This document shows positions 11,807 to 23,868 of a stretch of 64,000 nucleotides of DNA, in pieces. The DNA comes from Gigaspora rosea (lineage: Eukaryota; Glomeromycota; Glomeromycetes; Diversisporales; Gigasporaceae). The DNA lies in the NCBI GenBank assembly GCA_003550325.1, contig QKWP01000032.1:535773-599772 (forward strand), written 5' to 3'. The position numbers and the translations under genes are program-made. The notes beneath the pieces are model-generated. The model saw only the letters and a list, made by a program, of their open reading frames with translations, made no database searches and was not told the origin of the DNA. Within the stretch, counting starts at the first letter, position 1. Each line of letters starts with the position of its first letter.

Positions 11807-12690
11807 TCATATACAGTAGTTGATATTAAAATTGTATACTTGCATTGGATCCTTTGGCATATGTTCTTCGAGATTGATAGGCTTCCACAGAGGGTAACTT
11901 TGTAAAATTTCTTCAAGTTTTTTATATTTTGTTTTATTACACGCATCTATCCATACATTTTTTTCATAAATATTAACTGACATTGCTTTTTCAATGCTTC
12001 TGATAGGGACTTCGCTTTCATAATTCAATGCAGTTACTTCTCGTTTATCAAGTAAATATTTTGCATAATTAGAAATTGCGATTACAAGATTATCAAATGC
12101 ATTGTATAGCCAATTAAAATTGGGTGATTGCATCCATAATGATGTGAGATAAGGGATAAGCGAATGACAGTGAAGATTTAGCTCGTTTGCGTCAAATAAT
12201 GGCCTGGCTTTTTTATATGCCTCAGGATTTGCTCAATCAAGAAACTCAAGAAATAATTGAGGTATAAGCAGTTCCATTCTTGTAATTTTGTCCTATCATG
12301 CATATCTATATACCAAAGTGCATCTGACAAAGCAATTATGAACTGCTTTCCTTTATTATCTGCGAGGGTTTGTGTTGACCAACTGCTTTTGTGCTGCTGA
12401 ATCTATTCGACAATATCTAAATGTAATTGTTGTTTTTAGTTTGGTTGTAAATACTTGAAAAGAGGAGCATAAAGCTGTCTGTTTTGTGCAGATTGCATTA
12501 TGTTATCCAATGTATTATGTGAATTACAAGGCTGTAATTCGTTAGCACTAAGGTGATAATGAACATTTCTTCCGAACTCATTCGTAAGTTCAATAATATT
12601 GCAATCAGGACTTGCTTGTGATGTATCAGTTGATGGGTTTATTGATTTGCTTAATTCAATTATTTTTATTTGCTCAACATCAATTGACAC
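11807..12690 (-). pseudogene. N-terminal fragments of the DDE-type transposase
   Basis: Frames at 12436-12690 and 11807-12133 lie in line upstream of the catalytic core on the minus strand. Between them a third frame reads IALSDALWYIDMHDRTKLQ (about 12290-12350), so one gene with several frameshifts or introns is more likely than separate small genes. No known domain is recognised. A start at 12690 (MSIDVEQIK) is plausible, but a truncated gene cannot be excluded. Confidence 0.45.
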
Positions 12691-13032
12691 ATTAGATGGT
12701 ATTTATCGATTATCTTATGAAAGAATTCTCTGAGCGTCATTTTATATGGAATTGGATGTATGTACTATCCATACAATATTTTACTTCCCTTTGATACACG
12801 AACATTTGCAAAAGGCATTGTTAAAATTGTTGCAATAAATTTTGTTGTGAAATTATTTTATAACTATTATGTGATTATGTGATGTACTTTTATTATCAAT
12901 TTCATTGAGTGAATATCTATTTATACAGAAACATTGGCATCTGCTTCTGGTTTTATTTCAAGTTCACCGCACAACGATTTAAGCCAATCAATCAATCAAT
13001 TATGGAAGTTGAGAACACGAATACATAAATAT
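12691..13032. other. AT-rich stretch without a gene
   Basis: Upstream flank of the minus-strand transposase remnant. No promoter element or gene can be supported. Confidence 0.4.
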
Positions 13033-13290
13033 ATGGGTTGCCGTCAATAGAAATCAGGTAGATTAACATTCTAAAAAAATTAATGCCTTAAATTTCACAG
13101 CTCATGGCCGATGAATTTCAAAGCTATTATTATCATTTAGTGGTTAAAGAAAGCTTAAAACCTAAGCTTTCTTTTGACTACTAAGTGATATTAATAGCTT
13201 CGAAATTCACTGGCCATGAGCTGTGAAATTTAAGGCATAAATTTTTTTTAGAATGTTAATCTGCCTGATTTCTATTGATGGTCAGCCAGT
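13033..13290. repeat. Palindromic MITE with arms of about 110 bp
   Basis: The left arm contains CAATAGAAATCAGGTAGATT and the right arm AATCTGCCTGATTTCTATTG. Both carry CTTAAATTTCACAGCTCATG or its inverse. The centre is AAGAAAGC...GCTTTCTT near 13150-13173. No coding content, and no convincing target duplication. Confidence 0.75.
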
Positions 13291-14013
13291 AAGTATTCCT
13301 ACTGCTTGATTTCCCCATTTAAGAAAAGTAACCTAAATAAATTTGAAATTGCTTTTGATGGAGAAGATATCACTTGACCCGAATTGGATGAAGATATATG
13401 GCAGCTCATATACTAAATAGAAGTATTATATCATTTTTAATCTTTTATTGTCTTTATTTGTGATACCAAATAAAATCCTTGTAATTACAATATTATTTAT
13501 TTGGTAAGTTTCTTTATTTCTATGATGCTATTTACTATTATCTCTTTTGCAAGCTGCAAAAGTAAATAGCGTCATCTGAATTGTATTCTATAGGGTAAAT
13601 TACAGGTTTTTTTTACAATTCATTCAAAGAATAAGCGAATACAATAAGAAGATTTTTGATAAAGTTAGAACCATAAATATACCATAATTCAAAAGTAATT
13701 GTAATGGCAATTTCTTTTTGAGTTATTGCATAGTAATGGTGCAAAAATTCAGTGGTACTGTGGTCTCCGGGCCAAATCAGGATAGAAATTTATTTGTTGG
13801 TTCGAGATCATGATGCTGCCAAATTTTCGTGCTATTACTTACATATATTGATATGTTGCAATGCATAAGTAAATACTATAATATATTTTTAATAATAATA
13901 ATATGATCCAATAGGGAGTGAATATAACTGGATTTGACAGGGATTTGGAAATAATAGGCGTATAATCAATAAAAGAAATTAGTATCATGATTGGATGGAA
14001 TATGATACATTAT
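13291..14013. other. AT-rich intergenic stretch
   Basis: No gene is supported. A short mirrored block (GCTATTTACT near 13530, AGTAAATAGC near 13563) is visible. Confidence 0.4.
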
Positions 14014-14021
14014 ATATACGC

Positions 14022-14183
14022 TAGTGTTCGGGTGAAACCTGAATTTGCAGATCATTTACAGATCAAATTGGGGCGAAACTAGTTTTGGAGGGTTTCGGAC
14101 TTATAGAATGAAATTAAAATTCCTCTGGACACTCTCTAGATGAAATGTTTCGGATTTGGAAAATAATTTTGCTCGAAAACACT
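14022..14183. mobile_element. Short hAT-like MITE, 162 bp
   Basis: Ends TAGTGTTCGGG and CGAAAACACT are flanked by ATATACGC (14014-14021) and ATATGCGC (14184-14191), an 8-bp duplication with one mismatch. The TAGTGTTC terminus matches the larger element at 25754-26848. Confidence 0.65.
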
Positions 14184-14191
14184 ATATGCGC

Positions 14192-14987
14192 ATTTAGCAT
14201 TGATCATGACCTTAATTTATAATATATATTTATCAGTAATTTTATATTTTATGCACCTTTTCTTATTAAACGCATCTTGTTAAAGTGCATTTTATAACCT
14301 TTTTTACTTTTGATCAATGGAAGTAGAAGTTTGGTTATTAATCATGGGAGATGAAGTTAAACTTGTTCAATTTATGCTCAAAAAGGAATTTCTAAAAAGT
14401 CATTTTATCTGGTTTATACTGTTTTGTGTGCATGACTTTGGCTTTATATGCGATAATATAATTTATGATTATTAATACTAAAATATCATAAATCTTGTTT
14501 AGTTCTGTTTAATGGAAATTTGATTTGAGCTGGTTGCTAAGCTGTAAGGGTTAATTAGCTATATATATACTATATATCGTGCATCTGATTAATAGATATT
14601 AATAAAATAAATCAGGGGTTTTTTGTATTTGCCAATTATTAATTAATATACATCTTATGCAATTACATTTTGTTGATAATCAAAATTTTGAGGGCCCGAT
14701 TTTTTATAATTTGAAGCCTGAAGTTTTGGCATCACTTATATAATATGGACAGTATAATTAAATATTTTGGGTTTTGTGCTTAATATTAATTATCTTAATA
14801 TAATTATAGTTATTTTTCCAGCTCATACGTTACTTTATTTAATACTATAATGCCAGGTCATTATTTTTTAAAATTAAAATTTAAATTTTATAATTTAAAA
14901 AATTTTAAAAATTTTTAAATAAAAGTCCGGCCTGTTGGGTCATTTTTTTTTAATGTTATGAGAACCAAAAAATTAATTTATATAGCC

Positions 14988-15021
<34 letters not shown>

Positions 15022-15295
15022 TAAAAAAAATTTAAAATATAAAAAAAATAAAAAAAATCCCCGTAAAAATAATAAAATTAAAAAATTAAAAAAAATAAAA
15101 TAAAAATAAGAAAAAAAATATTAAAAAATAAATTATAATAATAATAAGAAAAAATGTGCTTGTCACTGGCAGTAACAGTAACCAGATTAGGGTTAGGATT
15201 AGATTTAAAGTTAAAAAAAGGTTTATTATAATAAAACACCTTAAGAAGCATTTTTAGCTAGAAAAAAATATTGGTTTCATAGGCACAATTTGAAG
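14192..15295. other. AT-rich stretch with ATA/AAT repeats
   Basis: No gene. A simple ATA/AAAT-rich tract covers about 14985-15150. Mirror words AAAATTTTAAATTTT occur near 14870-14925. Confidence 0.5.
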
Positions 15296-15298
15296 TTA

Positions 15299-17249
15299 GG
15301 GGAGCGCCATTTATCATTTGATTTTTTGCTACTAAGAGGCTACCCCCCTCCCCCCACCTGATCGTCAAATACCGCAATTTGATTGGCTAAAATTTTTAAA
15401 ATTTGTAAAAATTTGTAAAATTTAGCATTAAATAACTTTTGAACCAGTGATCCATTTTGGATGATTTTACCACCAAAATGTTCGTCTCAATGTGACGATT
15501 CCAACGAGTCTAAAATCAACAAAATCCAATCACAGGATCCCATGATCGTTATAGATTTGTCTGCTTTAATTATATTATTTTCGTATATATTATTAAAAAT
15601 TAGAATTTAATATTTTTGCCATGTGCGCTATAGTGCACCTCATATGATTTGGTGTAATGTGAAATCAAAACAACCAAAATAACCCATTTTTTTGTTAGTT
15701 AGGGTTAGGAGAGGTTAGAATAGTGTGTAGGCGAGAAAAAAGGGCTTATCCCTTAGATTGTAACACAGGCAAATTTGCCTGCGTATTTTAAAATTTTTAA
15801 TAAAATTTTAAATATTGATTTTAGTCATATCTTTTCTAAGTAAAAAATATTCTTTGAGTTTTGTTTTAGTAACTTTGTTATAAATTTTTTTTAAAATCAT
15901 TAGAAAACTTTAATATAATAAATGTTTAAAGTTCTTGTATTGGCATTTTTACTATTAAAATTTTTCTTTAGATTTTTTCAAATTTTATATGTTCCACGTC
16001 TATAAAAAAAATCTTTACTTCTAATACAAGTCTTAATTTTTACAAGTAAATCATTAAAGTTGCAATAATGAAAGTTGTCATCCTTTATATAAACTACGAT
16101 ATTGTCTTAAGAACTATAGTTCTAAAATTAAAACTAAATAAGATTGCAGAAAAATTGTAATAAAATTTTTTAAAAAAATTTTTTCTTAAAATTATCTATT
16201 TTCAGCTTATATGTAACTATAATTTATTTTCTTATAATATAAAAACTAATTTTGCAAAAAAGTAATCCTTATTTTCAAATATAATTGTACAAAGTTTTAT
16301 TTAATTATTTTAGCATTTTAAAAAAGTAAATCAGAGCTAAAAAAGTGCAAAAACGCAGGCAAATTTGACTATGTTCTACTACAATCTAAGGGATAGTAAA
16401 ATTTTGCAAAGAATTTTTTTTGTTAGAGCGCGAAGAGTGGTTTCATAAGCAAAATTATGAGCCACGGGCGATTTTTAAAAGATTGCTATTTTTTCTTGAT
16501 TTCACGTTATACCTGATCCTACAATCTGATTGGTTTATCAGATGGGTGCGTTACAACGCATATGCGCTAAATTACATAAACCTAAACATTATTATTAAAG
16601 ATCTTATAAATTTAATATTAAATACTCTTGAACTAGTGATCTGTTTTGGATGATTTTACTACCAAAATGCTCATCTCAATGAGACGATTCTAAAAAACCT
16701 AAAATTGTTAAATTCTGATTACGGGATCCAGAGATCGTTATAGATTTGTATTATTTTAATAAATTATATTAAAATAACACAAATCTATAACGATCTCTGG
16801 ATCACGTGATCAGAATTTAACAATTTTAGGTTCATTAGAATCGTCTCATTGAGATGAGCATTTTGATAGTTAAATCATCCAAAACGGATCACTGATTCAA
16901 GAATTATTTGATATTAAAGTTTATAAGATCTTTAATAATAATTTTTAATACTGTATATGATATACGAAAATAATAGAATTAAAGCAAACAAATCTATAAC
17001 GATCTTGGGATCCTGTGATTGGATTTTGATGGTTTTAGGCTCATTGGAATCGTCTCATTGAGATGAACATTTTGGTAGTAAAATCATCCAAAACAGATCA
17101 CTGGTTCAAAAGTTATTTAATGTTAAATTTTAAAAAATTTTAAAAATTTTAATAATTTTAGCCAATCAAAAGTTATCTGCTATTAGGACCTGATAATTTT
17201 CTGACCCTCTCCCTCTACCCTAAAAATCAGTTGATAAATGGCGCTCCCC
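15299..17249. mobile_element. PIF/Harbinger-like non-autonomous element
   Basis: Terminal inverted repeats GGGGAGCGCCATTTATCA are identical for 18 bp at both ends, and a 3-bp duplication TTA lies at 15296-15298 and 17250-17252. TWA duplications with G-rich ends fit PIF/Harbinger. The interior has palindromic modules containing GGATCC-like words, AATCGTCTCA/TGAGACGATT and CATTTTGGTAGTAAAATCA, at 15420-15600, 16620-16800 and 16800-17130. The same modules fill the element at 46355-48093. It is interrupted by 15749-16393. No transposase remains. Confidence 0.75.
15749..16393. mobile_element. Tc1/mariner-like MITE, copy 1 (645 bp)
   Basis: The TIR begins TCCCTTAGATTGTA and runs on to CAGGCAAATTTG. 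The flanking dinucleotide is TA on each side (15747-15748, 16394-16395). It is very similar along its whole length, in inverted orientation, to the copy at 54496-55138. No transposase ORF. Confidence 0.82.
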
Positions 17250-17481
17250 TTATTGTAATTTGTAATTTTTTGAATTTTTTGTCATATCTAATCTAGCAAT
17301 TTGATTGGCTTAGAACTGTAACTACAGTTACAAATGGATTTGCCCTAATAATAAAACTGTATAAAAAAAATTAAATAAATTAAAAATAAATAAAAATAAA
17401 AATAAATTATTAAAATAAAAAAAACATAAAAAAAAATAAATGATATAGTAATTTAAAAAAAAAAATCACTACGTGTATATA

Positions 17482-17637
17482 TGGGGGGCCCCATAGCAAA
17501 AGGTGGTGATAGACTAAAAAAATTTTTTTGGTAGTTTTTTTAAATAGTTTCTAAATAGTCTAATTTTTACAAAAATAAAGTTTTTACAAAAAAAAAATTT
17601 TTTTAAGTATCACTACCTTTTGCTGTGGAGCCCCCCA
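17482..17637. mobile_element. Tc1/mariner-like MITE, 156 bp
   Basis: Inverted ends TGGGGGGCCCCATAGCAAAA and TTTTGCTGTGGAGCCCCCCA (two mismatches), with TA on both sides. An ATAT duplication is an equally possible reading. The loop is A/T-rich and non-coding. Confidence 0.65.
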
Positions 17638-18004
17638 TATGATGTATGTTATATATCACTTCACAATTTATGTCAATTTTAAAATAACACATGTCAATTT
17701 AAAATTGCAAATTGACATATATCAAATAATAATTAATATTTTCACCCTGGCTCTGACCCTTCCAACCCAGTTATGTACAACATAATACAAACAGAGATTA
17801 CATGACTTTTGGGTTCTTGCACTTTGACCAATAGCTAGGTTATACGAAATTCTAGTTACATAATCTGTACAACAATAATCGCCCAATCAAAATTTGAACC
17901 TGAAGTAGATTTAAATTAAACTACAAAATAAGCTACCACGATTGACAATAGTCACTGCATAGTAAAGTCCAAATTCTACTATACAAATCGATTAAATCGA
18001 TTAA

Positions 18005-18475
18005 GGGTAGGGTAAATATAGATCATTTTTCATATAATCTGCATAGTATTACAGATTTTTATATAGAAAATAAAAATTCACCACAAGCAAATTTTTTAAT
18101 GCTCTAACAAATTTTTACCAAAATTTTATAACGTGCAAATAAGAAATTTCTATTTATAGTTATTATAATTTCAAAACTTGTTTTATTTGAGAAAATTTCA
18201 CTTTGAATATTACCAAAGTTTTCCCAGGTAATACTATTACCTGGGAAAATTATAGAGCCACCTGGGAAAACTTCGGTAATATTCGAAGTGAAATTTTTTC
18301 AAATAAAACAAGTTTCGAAATTATTATTACTATAAATAAAAATTTCTTATCTGCACGTCATAAAAATTTGTTAGAGCATTAAAAAATTTGCTTGTAGTGA
18401 ATTTTTATTTCCTATATAAAAATCTGTAATACTATGCAGATCATATGAGAAATAATCTATGTTTACTCTACCCTT
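18005..18475. repeat. 470-bp palindrome
   Basis: The arms mirror around about 18240. The left arm has GGGTAGGGTAAATATAGATC, the right arm its inverse ending in TACCCTTA. The centre has TTTTCCCAGGTAATA and TATTACCTGGGAAAA. A degenerate single arm recurs at about 20300-20402. Confidence 0.8.
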
Positions 18476-19258
18476 AAATAACCTTATTTGAAAGAACAAA
18501 ATATACATACAGTAAAATTTTTAGCAAGATTGGTAAACATTTATTATTTGACTTTTAACTTTTATGTTAGATGAAAAAATTAAAATTTTTTAAAAAAATA
18601 TATTCGACAAACATAAAAGTTAAAAGTCAAATAATAAAATATTTACCAATCTTGCTAAAAATTTACTGCATGTGTATTTTGTTCTTTTAAATAAGGTTAC
18701 TTAATCGATTTTAATCGATTTGTATAGTAAATTTTGAACTTTACTATGTAGCAACTACTTGCAATCACTAAAAACCAAAGAGGTTTTTTAACGATTGCAA
18801 GTAGTTGCTATATAGTAAAGTCCAAATTTTACTATACAAATCGATTAAATTGATTAAGTAACCTTATTTGGAAGAACAAAAAATTTTTTATTGAATGTAA
18901 AAGTTAAAAATCAAATAATAAAATATTCATCAATCTTGCTAAAAATTTTACTGTATGTGTATTTTGTTCTTTCATATAAGGTTACTTAAGAGTAGGATGT
19001 ACAAATTTCTAATTTCATATAAAATCGATTGTAGATCAACTTTGTATAACCAATTTATATAATATCATATGATTTACATGTAAACATCATATAATCTGAC
19101 CAATCAATTATTTGTACAACCTACAAAAATCATATAGCATTCTACAAAATTTTATTTATATGTAAAGTTGATTTGTTTTAAAGCAATGGATATTGCGCAA
19201 CTTCATTATTATAAACAAACTATTTAAAACTACCTATTATATAAATTTTATACAAAAT

Positions 19259-20283
19259 GGGTGTGGCAACTTAGGGAAGTTGGTAAGTTGTCACCCCCAA
19301 GTGGCAGGTCTAGAGTTCAAATCCCACTAGTGACACTTTTGAAAAATAGACCTGTATTCCGGTAACTGTGTCTTGTCGATCAGTTGGGTACACTACCTGT
19401 AGTCCTTGGTTACTATCTTGAATGGGAGCTTTCAGGCGAAATTTTGTCTCATTACACAGACAAATCCAAGGAACCAGAGAAACAGAAACCCATTTGGCAA
19501 GTACCGAGTGGAGAGGTAGCTAGACTTTCGACAGTACCGGGGAAAAGGATCTTAGCAGTGACTGACTGAAAAACTGAATGGGCAAGAGCCCCTATAGCAA
19601 AGGGGGCCCACCAACCTGGTCACTGGAGAAACCGAAAGAAAAGGTCATGTGTTATAGAAGCATGAACCAAGGAAAGCGAGACCTTAGGCACCTAGAGCCT
19701 GGCAGACCAATCCTTCCGGGCCAACTAGATTGGTAGTCTGGGATAACTGGGGAAAAGGATCCAAAGAGTGACTGACCGGGTACTGGGGTCTAGTGAACTT
19801 CACAAGGGCAGTAGTAGGTAATGGTAGCGGTTGCAGGGTAACCCCCTGACTGCAAGTTGTTTGCCTCGGTGAATGCGTAAGTTACTGAAAGTGTAGGTGA
19901 ATACCTGTGGGTGACAGGTATCACTCTACTAGGTTTACCACAGGGGCAAATGCCTTCCACTAGGTGTTTGGCTAAAGCCTCAGGGTACTTTCACAGCGAA
20001 TTACTCGTGAAAGAGTATATTGAGAGGAATATTGAACATGGGTAGAAGCCAGAGAGTTTAAATGAGCAATCCCCTAGCTGGGTTGAAGGTATGGCATCTA
20101 GTGTAGAACCTTCAGGCGGACTACTTAAATTAGACAACCAAAAGTTGTACGTGTGGCTAGTTGTACTCTCGTTATATAAATGTAATATGTGGCACAGTCA
20201 TATTGACTGGGCCAACCCGTTTGGATCAATAAAGTGCTGGGTACCTAAGTGGTCACCTTAATATTAAAAAAAAATAAAAAAAA
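19259..20283 (+). mobile_element. tRNA-headed SINE-like element, about 1,025 bp
   Basis: It begins GGGTGTGGCAACTTAGGG and has B-box-like GAGTTCAAATCC at 19313-19324, so the head resembles a tRNA-derived pol III promoter. The core contains GGCTAGTTGTACTCTCG near 20155 and the 3' end is an A-rich tail (20265-20283). A 16-bp duplication ATAAATTTTATACAAA at 19241-19256 and 20284-20299 is the clearest retroposition mark in the window. No protein of its own is supported; enzymes would come from a LINE in trans. Confidence 0.82.
19264..19324 (+). promoter_or_regulatory. Putative internal pol III promoter (A and B boxes) of the SINE
   Basis: TGGCAACTTAGGGAAGTTGG is A-box-like, and GAGTTCAAATCC at 19313-19324 differs slightly from the B-box consensus GGTTCGANTCC. 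The spacing of about 40-50 bp is as in tRNA genes. Transcription is not shown. Confidence 0.5.
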
Positions 20284-21106
20284 ATAAATTTTATACAAAT
20301 TGGTCAAAATCTTAAAAAAATTTATCAGAAGCATGTTTTTATTTGCTATATAAAATCTAATATACCATGTAAAAAATGATCTACATTCACTTTACCCTTA
20401 ATCAATTTTAACTGATTTGTATAGTAAAATTTGGACTTTACTATATAGCAACTACTTGCAATCATTAAAAAACCTCTTTGGTTTTTTAGTGATTACAAGT
20501 AGTTGCTACATAGTAAAGTCCAAATTATGCTATATAAATCGATTAAAATTGATTAAGTAACCTTATTTGAAAGAACAAAATACATATATAGTATAATTTT
20601 TAGCAAGATTAGTGAACATTTTATTATTTGACTTTTAACTTCAACTTTCATTAAATATATTGTTTTAAAAAAATTTTTAATTTTTTTTTCGAACATAAAG
20701 GTTAAAAGTTAAATAATAAAATGTTCACCAATCTTGCTAAAATTTTACTATATGTGTATTTTGTTCTTCCAAATAAGGTTACTTTATCGATTTTAATCGA
20801 TTTCATAGTAAAATTTGTACTTTACTATGTAGTAACTACTTGTGATTACTAAAAACCAAAGAGGTTTTTTTAATGATTGCAAATAGTTGCTACATAATAA
20901 AGTCCAAATTTTACTATGTAAATTGATTAAACTCGATTAAGTAACCTTATTTAGAAGAATATAATACATATACAATAAAATATTTAGCAAGATTAATAAA
21001 GATTTTATTATTTGACTTTTAACTTTTACGTTTGATGAAAAAATTAAAATTTTTTTTAAAAAAATATATTTGACAAACATAAAAGTTAAAAGTCAAATAA
21101 TAAAAT

Positions 21107-22153
21107 GTAGGGTGTGGCGACCTAGTGTAGTTGAATTGTTGTCACTCCCCAAGTAGTTGTAACAAAAGGTACAGAGTTCAAATCCCACTGGAGACGATTT
21201 TGAAAAATTTACTTGATTACAGTAATCTGAACTCTGAGCTCGGATGTACAAATCTGTTTTCTAGGTTATACTAACTCATATTGGGAGCTCTGGCGTTGTG
21301 TTATACACAAAACTGGGCCATATAGATCCTGGGGAGTGCAGGCACTGTGTTATGCACAGAACCGAAGGACAACAGGAAACCATACTTGGCAAGACCCGAG
21401 TAAAGAGGTAGCTGACTTTCGACGGTGCCCAAACAGGAATCGAACGGGGACTGACCGTTCGGACTGACCAGAAGTGAACTTACGACGAAAGGGTTTATGC
21501 CGGACCAACTGGACCGCCAGAAGTCGCACTAGAAGAAAAGGACATGTGTGTGAAATCATGTACCAGGGTTGGGAGCCCTGGGTTCGTCAGGGCAGACCAA
21601 CCCTCCCGGTTCTTTGGATTGGAAGTAAGAAAGCAACCAGGAGAAGGAAAGTTCCGGGAGAAAGAAACTAAAAAAAAACGGTGTGGTACTAGGGTCATGT
21701 GAACTTTACAAGGGCAGAAGTAGGTAATAATAGGGGTAACCCTTGTTGCTACCGAAGAGTAGATAATACCTGTGTGGGACAGAAAAACACTTTACCAAGT
21801 TTTCCACTGAGGATAAATTAGTCCTAAGAGTGCGGTTAGTATCCGGTACAAACTCCAGGTTTAGTAGCTGGTGGCTGTGCCGGTGATACAAGATAGACTG
21901 GCAGAAGGCAGAAAATTAGAGGGTTTAAATAGGCAACGCCAGTATGTGGGTTGCAGGTATGGCAGCTAGGGTAGAACCTTCGGGTAGCTACTTAAATAGG
22001 CAACCAAAAGTTGCAGGTGAGGCTAGTTGTACTCTCGTCAATGTACGAATGTTGGCTTTTCCTCCATGTAGGGTGCCGAGGTCTAATATATCTTGAATAA
22101 AAGCCAATCCCCAAAGTGGGCACTTTGACACTAAAAAAAAAAAAAATAATAAT
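21107..22153 (+). mobile_element. tRNA-headed SINE-like element, about 1,045 bp
   Basis: The head is GGGTGTGGCG at 21110 with B-box-like AGAGTTCAAATCC at 21173-21185. The core GGCTAGTTGTACTCTCGTC is near 22020, followed by an A-rich tail and (AAT)n. The 11-bp AATAATAAAAT at 21096-21106 and 22154-22164 is a simple-sequence duplication, so weaker evidence on its own. However, the unit it interrupts is intact in sister array copies. The middle of the element has diverged from the copy at 19259. Confidence 0.75.
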
Positions 22154-22782
22154 AATAATAAAATATTCACTAAACTTGCTAAAAATTTTACTATATGTGT
22201 ATTATGTTCTTCCAAATAAGGTTACTTAATCGATTTTAATCAATTTGCATAGTAAAATTTGGACTTTACTATGTAGCAACTACTTGCGATCGTTAAAAAA
22301 GTCTTTGGTTTTTTAGTGATCACAAGTAGTTGCTACATAGTAAAGTCCAAATTTTACTATGCAAATCGATTAAAATCAATTAAGAAACCTTATATGGAAG
22401 AACAAAATACACATACAATAAAATGTTTAGGGAGATTAGTGAATATTTTATTATCTTTTCGTTTGTTAAATATATTTTTTTAAGAAAAATTTGAATGTTT
22501 TCATCAAAAGTAAATTTAAAAATCAAATAATAAAATATTCACCAATCTTGCTAAAAATTTTACTGTACATGTATTTTGTTCTTCCAAATAAGGTTATTAA
22601 ATCGATTTTAATCGATTTGAATAGTAGAATTTGGACTTTACTATGTAGCGACTATTGTCAATCATGGGTAGCTTATTTTGTAGTTTAATTTGAATCTACT
22701 TCAGTTTCAAATTTTGATTGGGTGATTATTGTTGTACAGATCACGTGACTGGGATTTTGTATAACCTAGCCATTGGTCAAAG

Positions 22783-23660
22783 ATCATAGCGGGCTTTACT
22801 TGATTGGATGATCAACACAAAATGTTATACAATATGTTTCACATAGTGGCATAACATTTTGCAGTTACAAAAATGGTTTGGCAGTTACGGAGACGAATTG
22901 GCCAAACTTGATACCAAATAAAAGCGAAGAGCATCTTCTGGTCTATATACTGTCAAAGTAATTTGGTAATCCACAAAGTAATTCAGAAGTTAGATGAGAG
23001 ATATGTTTGGGCATTTAAAATTAGTCTATAGGTATAATAAATTAATCAAACTCAACAATTTAAGCCATCTTTTGTTTGTGAAAACTTATTTTTTGTAATC
23101 TTAACTAATAAAGAAATCTGTCTATAATATAGGTTAATAATATGAAGCTGGGTGCTATAAGGATAATAGATTTCATGAGAAGAATTAAAGAAAAATACTG
23201 TAGCAACTTTAACCTTGTAACGATTGTTAAATAGAATTAATTAGTTTGATATTAGAATGAACATTATAAGTTATTTTTGGCATTTTTTTATTGTTTATTA
23301 GCATTATAGGAAAGGTTTAATCATTTATTTTTTGTATTTTTTATTTTTTGTTTCTTTTCTTTTTTTGATTTGTAATATATTGAAGTTTTTTAGTTTATTG
23401 GAGTTTTTCTGATTTTGTTCAGTTTTGTTTGTGATAAGATTATAATTTTAGGTTTAAATTATCAAGATTTTATGGTAAGGACTTCTGTCAGTATTAACTT
23501 GGATTATAGATATAATTATTTTCTATATATTAAATTTTTTTTATTCATGATTCGATATTTTTTTGATATTTTTATTAATCTTCGATCAACCAATAAAATT
23601 TTTATAATATCATGAGATGATCTACAAAAATTGGCCAATCACTATGAAAGCCTGCTATGT
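22783..23660. mobile_element. MULE-like non-autonomous element, 878 bp
   Basis: Ends ATCATAGCGGGCTTT and AAAGCCTGCTATGT are inverted. The flanks TTGGTCAAAG (22773-22782) and TTGGACAAAG (23661-23670) form a 10-bp duplication with one mismatch. The mirrored arm at about 17830 lacks the insert, which confirms it. The interior is T-rich without a credible gene. Confidence 0.7.
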
Positions 23661-23868
23661 TTGGACAAAGTGCAAGAACCCAAAAGTCATGTGATCTTTG
23701 TTTGTATTATGTTGTTTATGACTGGGTCAGAAGAGTTGGAGCTGGAGTGAAAATATTAATTATTATTTGACATATGTCAATTTGCAATTTTTTAATCATT
23801 TTAAATTGACATGTGTCATTTTAAAATTGACATGAATTGTGAAGTGACACATAACATATACATGGGTA

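Larger units (their letters stand above)
18480..22650. repeat. Tandem array of a 383-bp palindromic unit
   Basis: Each unit is a palindrome of two nested hairpins. One is centred on the TTTGACTTTTAACTTTTA arm pair (18550-18620, 20630-20710, 21010-21085). The other is CAACTACTTGCnATC, a loop with AAAAACC/GGTTTTT, and its inverse (18755-18805, 20448-20505, 20835-20890, 22275-22330). Between them lie ATCGATTTTAATCGATT and AACCTTATTTG. The spacing of equivalent points is 383 bp (20497 to 20880, and 20880 to 22321 after removing the SINE). About three to four units are present. No ORF. Confidence 0.8.
17640..23868. repeat. 6.2 kb composite foldback element
   Basis: The left flank (17640-17990) is mirrored at 22640-22782 plus 23661-23868. 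Shared blocks are CACTTCACAATT, AATATTTTCACCCTGGCTC-like, CAAGAACCCAAAAGTCATG (inverse at the left), GGTCAAAG/ACCAATAGCTAGG and AAGCTACC. The core between the arms is built of further palindromes (18005-18475 and the array at 18480-22650). Three later insertions are fixed by their duplications: SINEs at 19259 and 21107 and a MULE-like element at 22783. No coding function is visible. Terminal duplication of the whole unit could not be settled. Confidence 0.75.

Noticed and set aside
21350-21698. ORFs inside the SINE at 21107-22153
   Set aside because: Not conserved in frame in the sister copies at 4466 and 19259. SINE bodies are not expected to code.
17640-23868. CRISPR-like or prokaryotic repeat-spacer array
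   Set aside because: Repeats are long palindromes in direct register without unique spacers, and the window is clearly eukaryotic.
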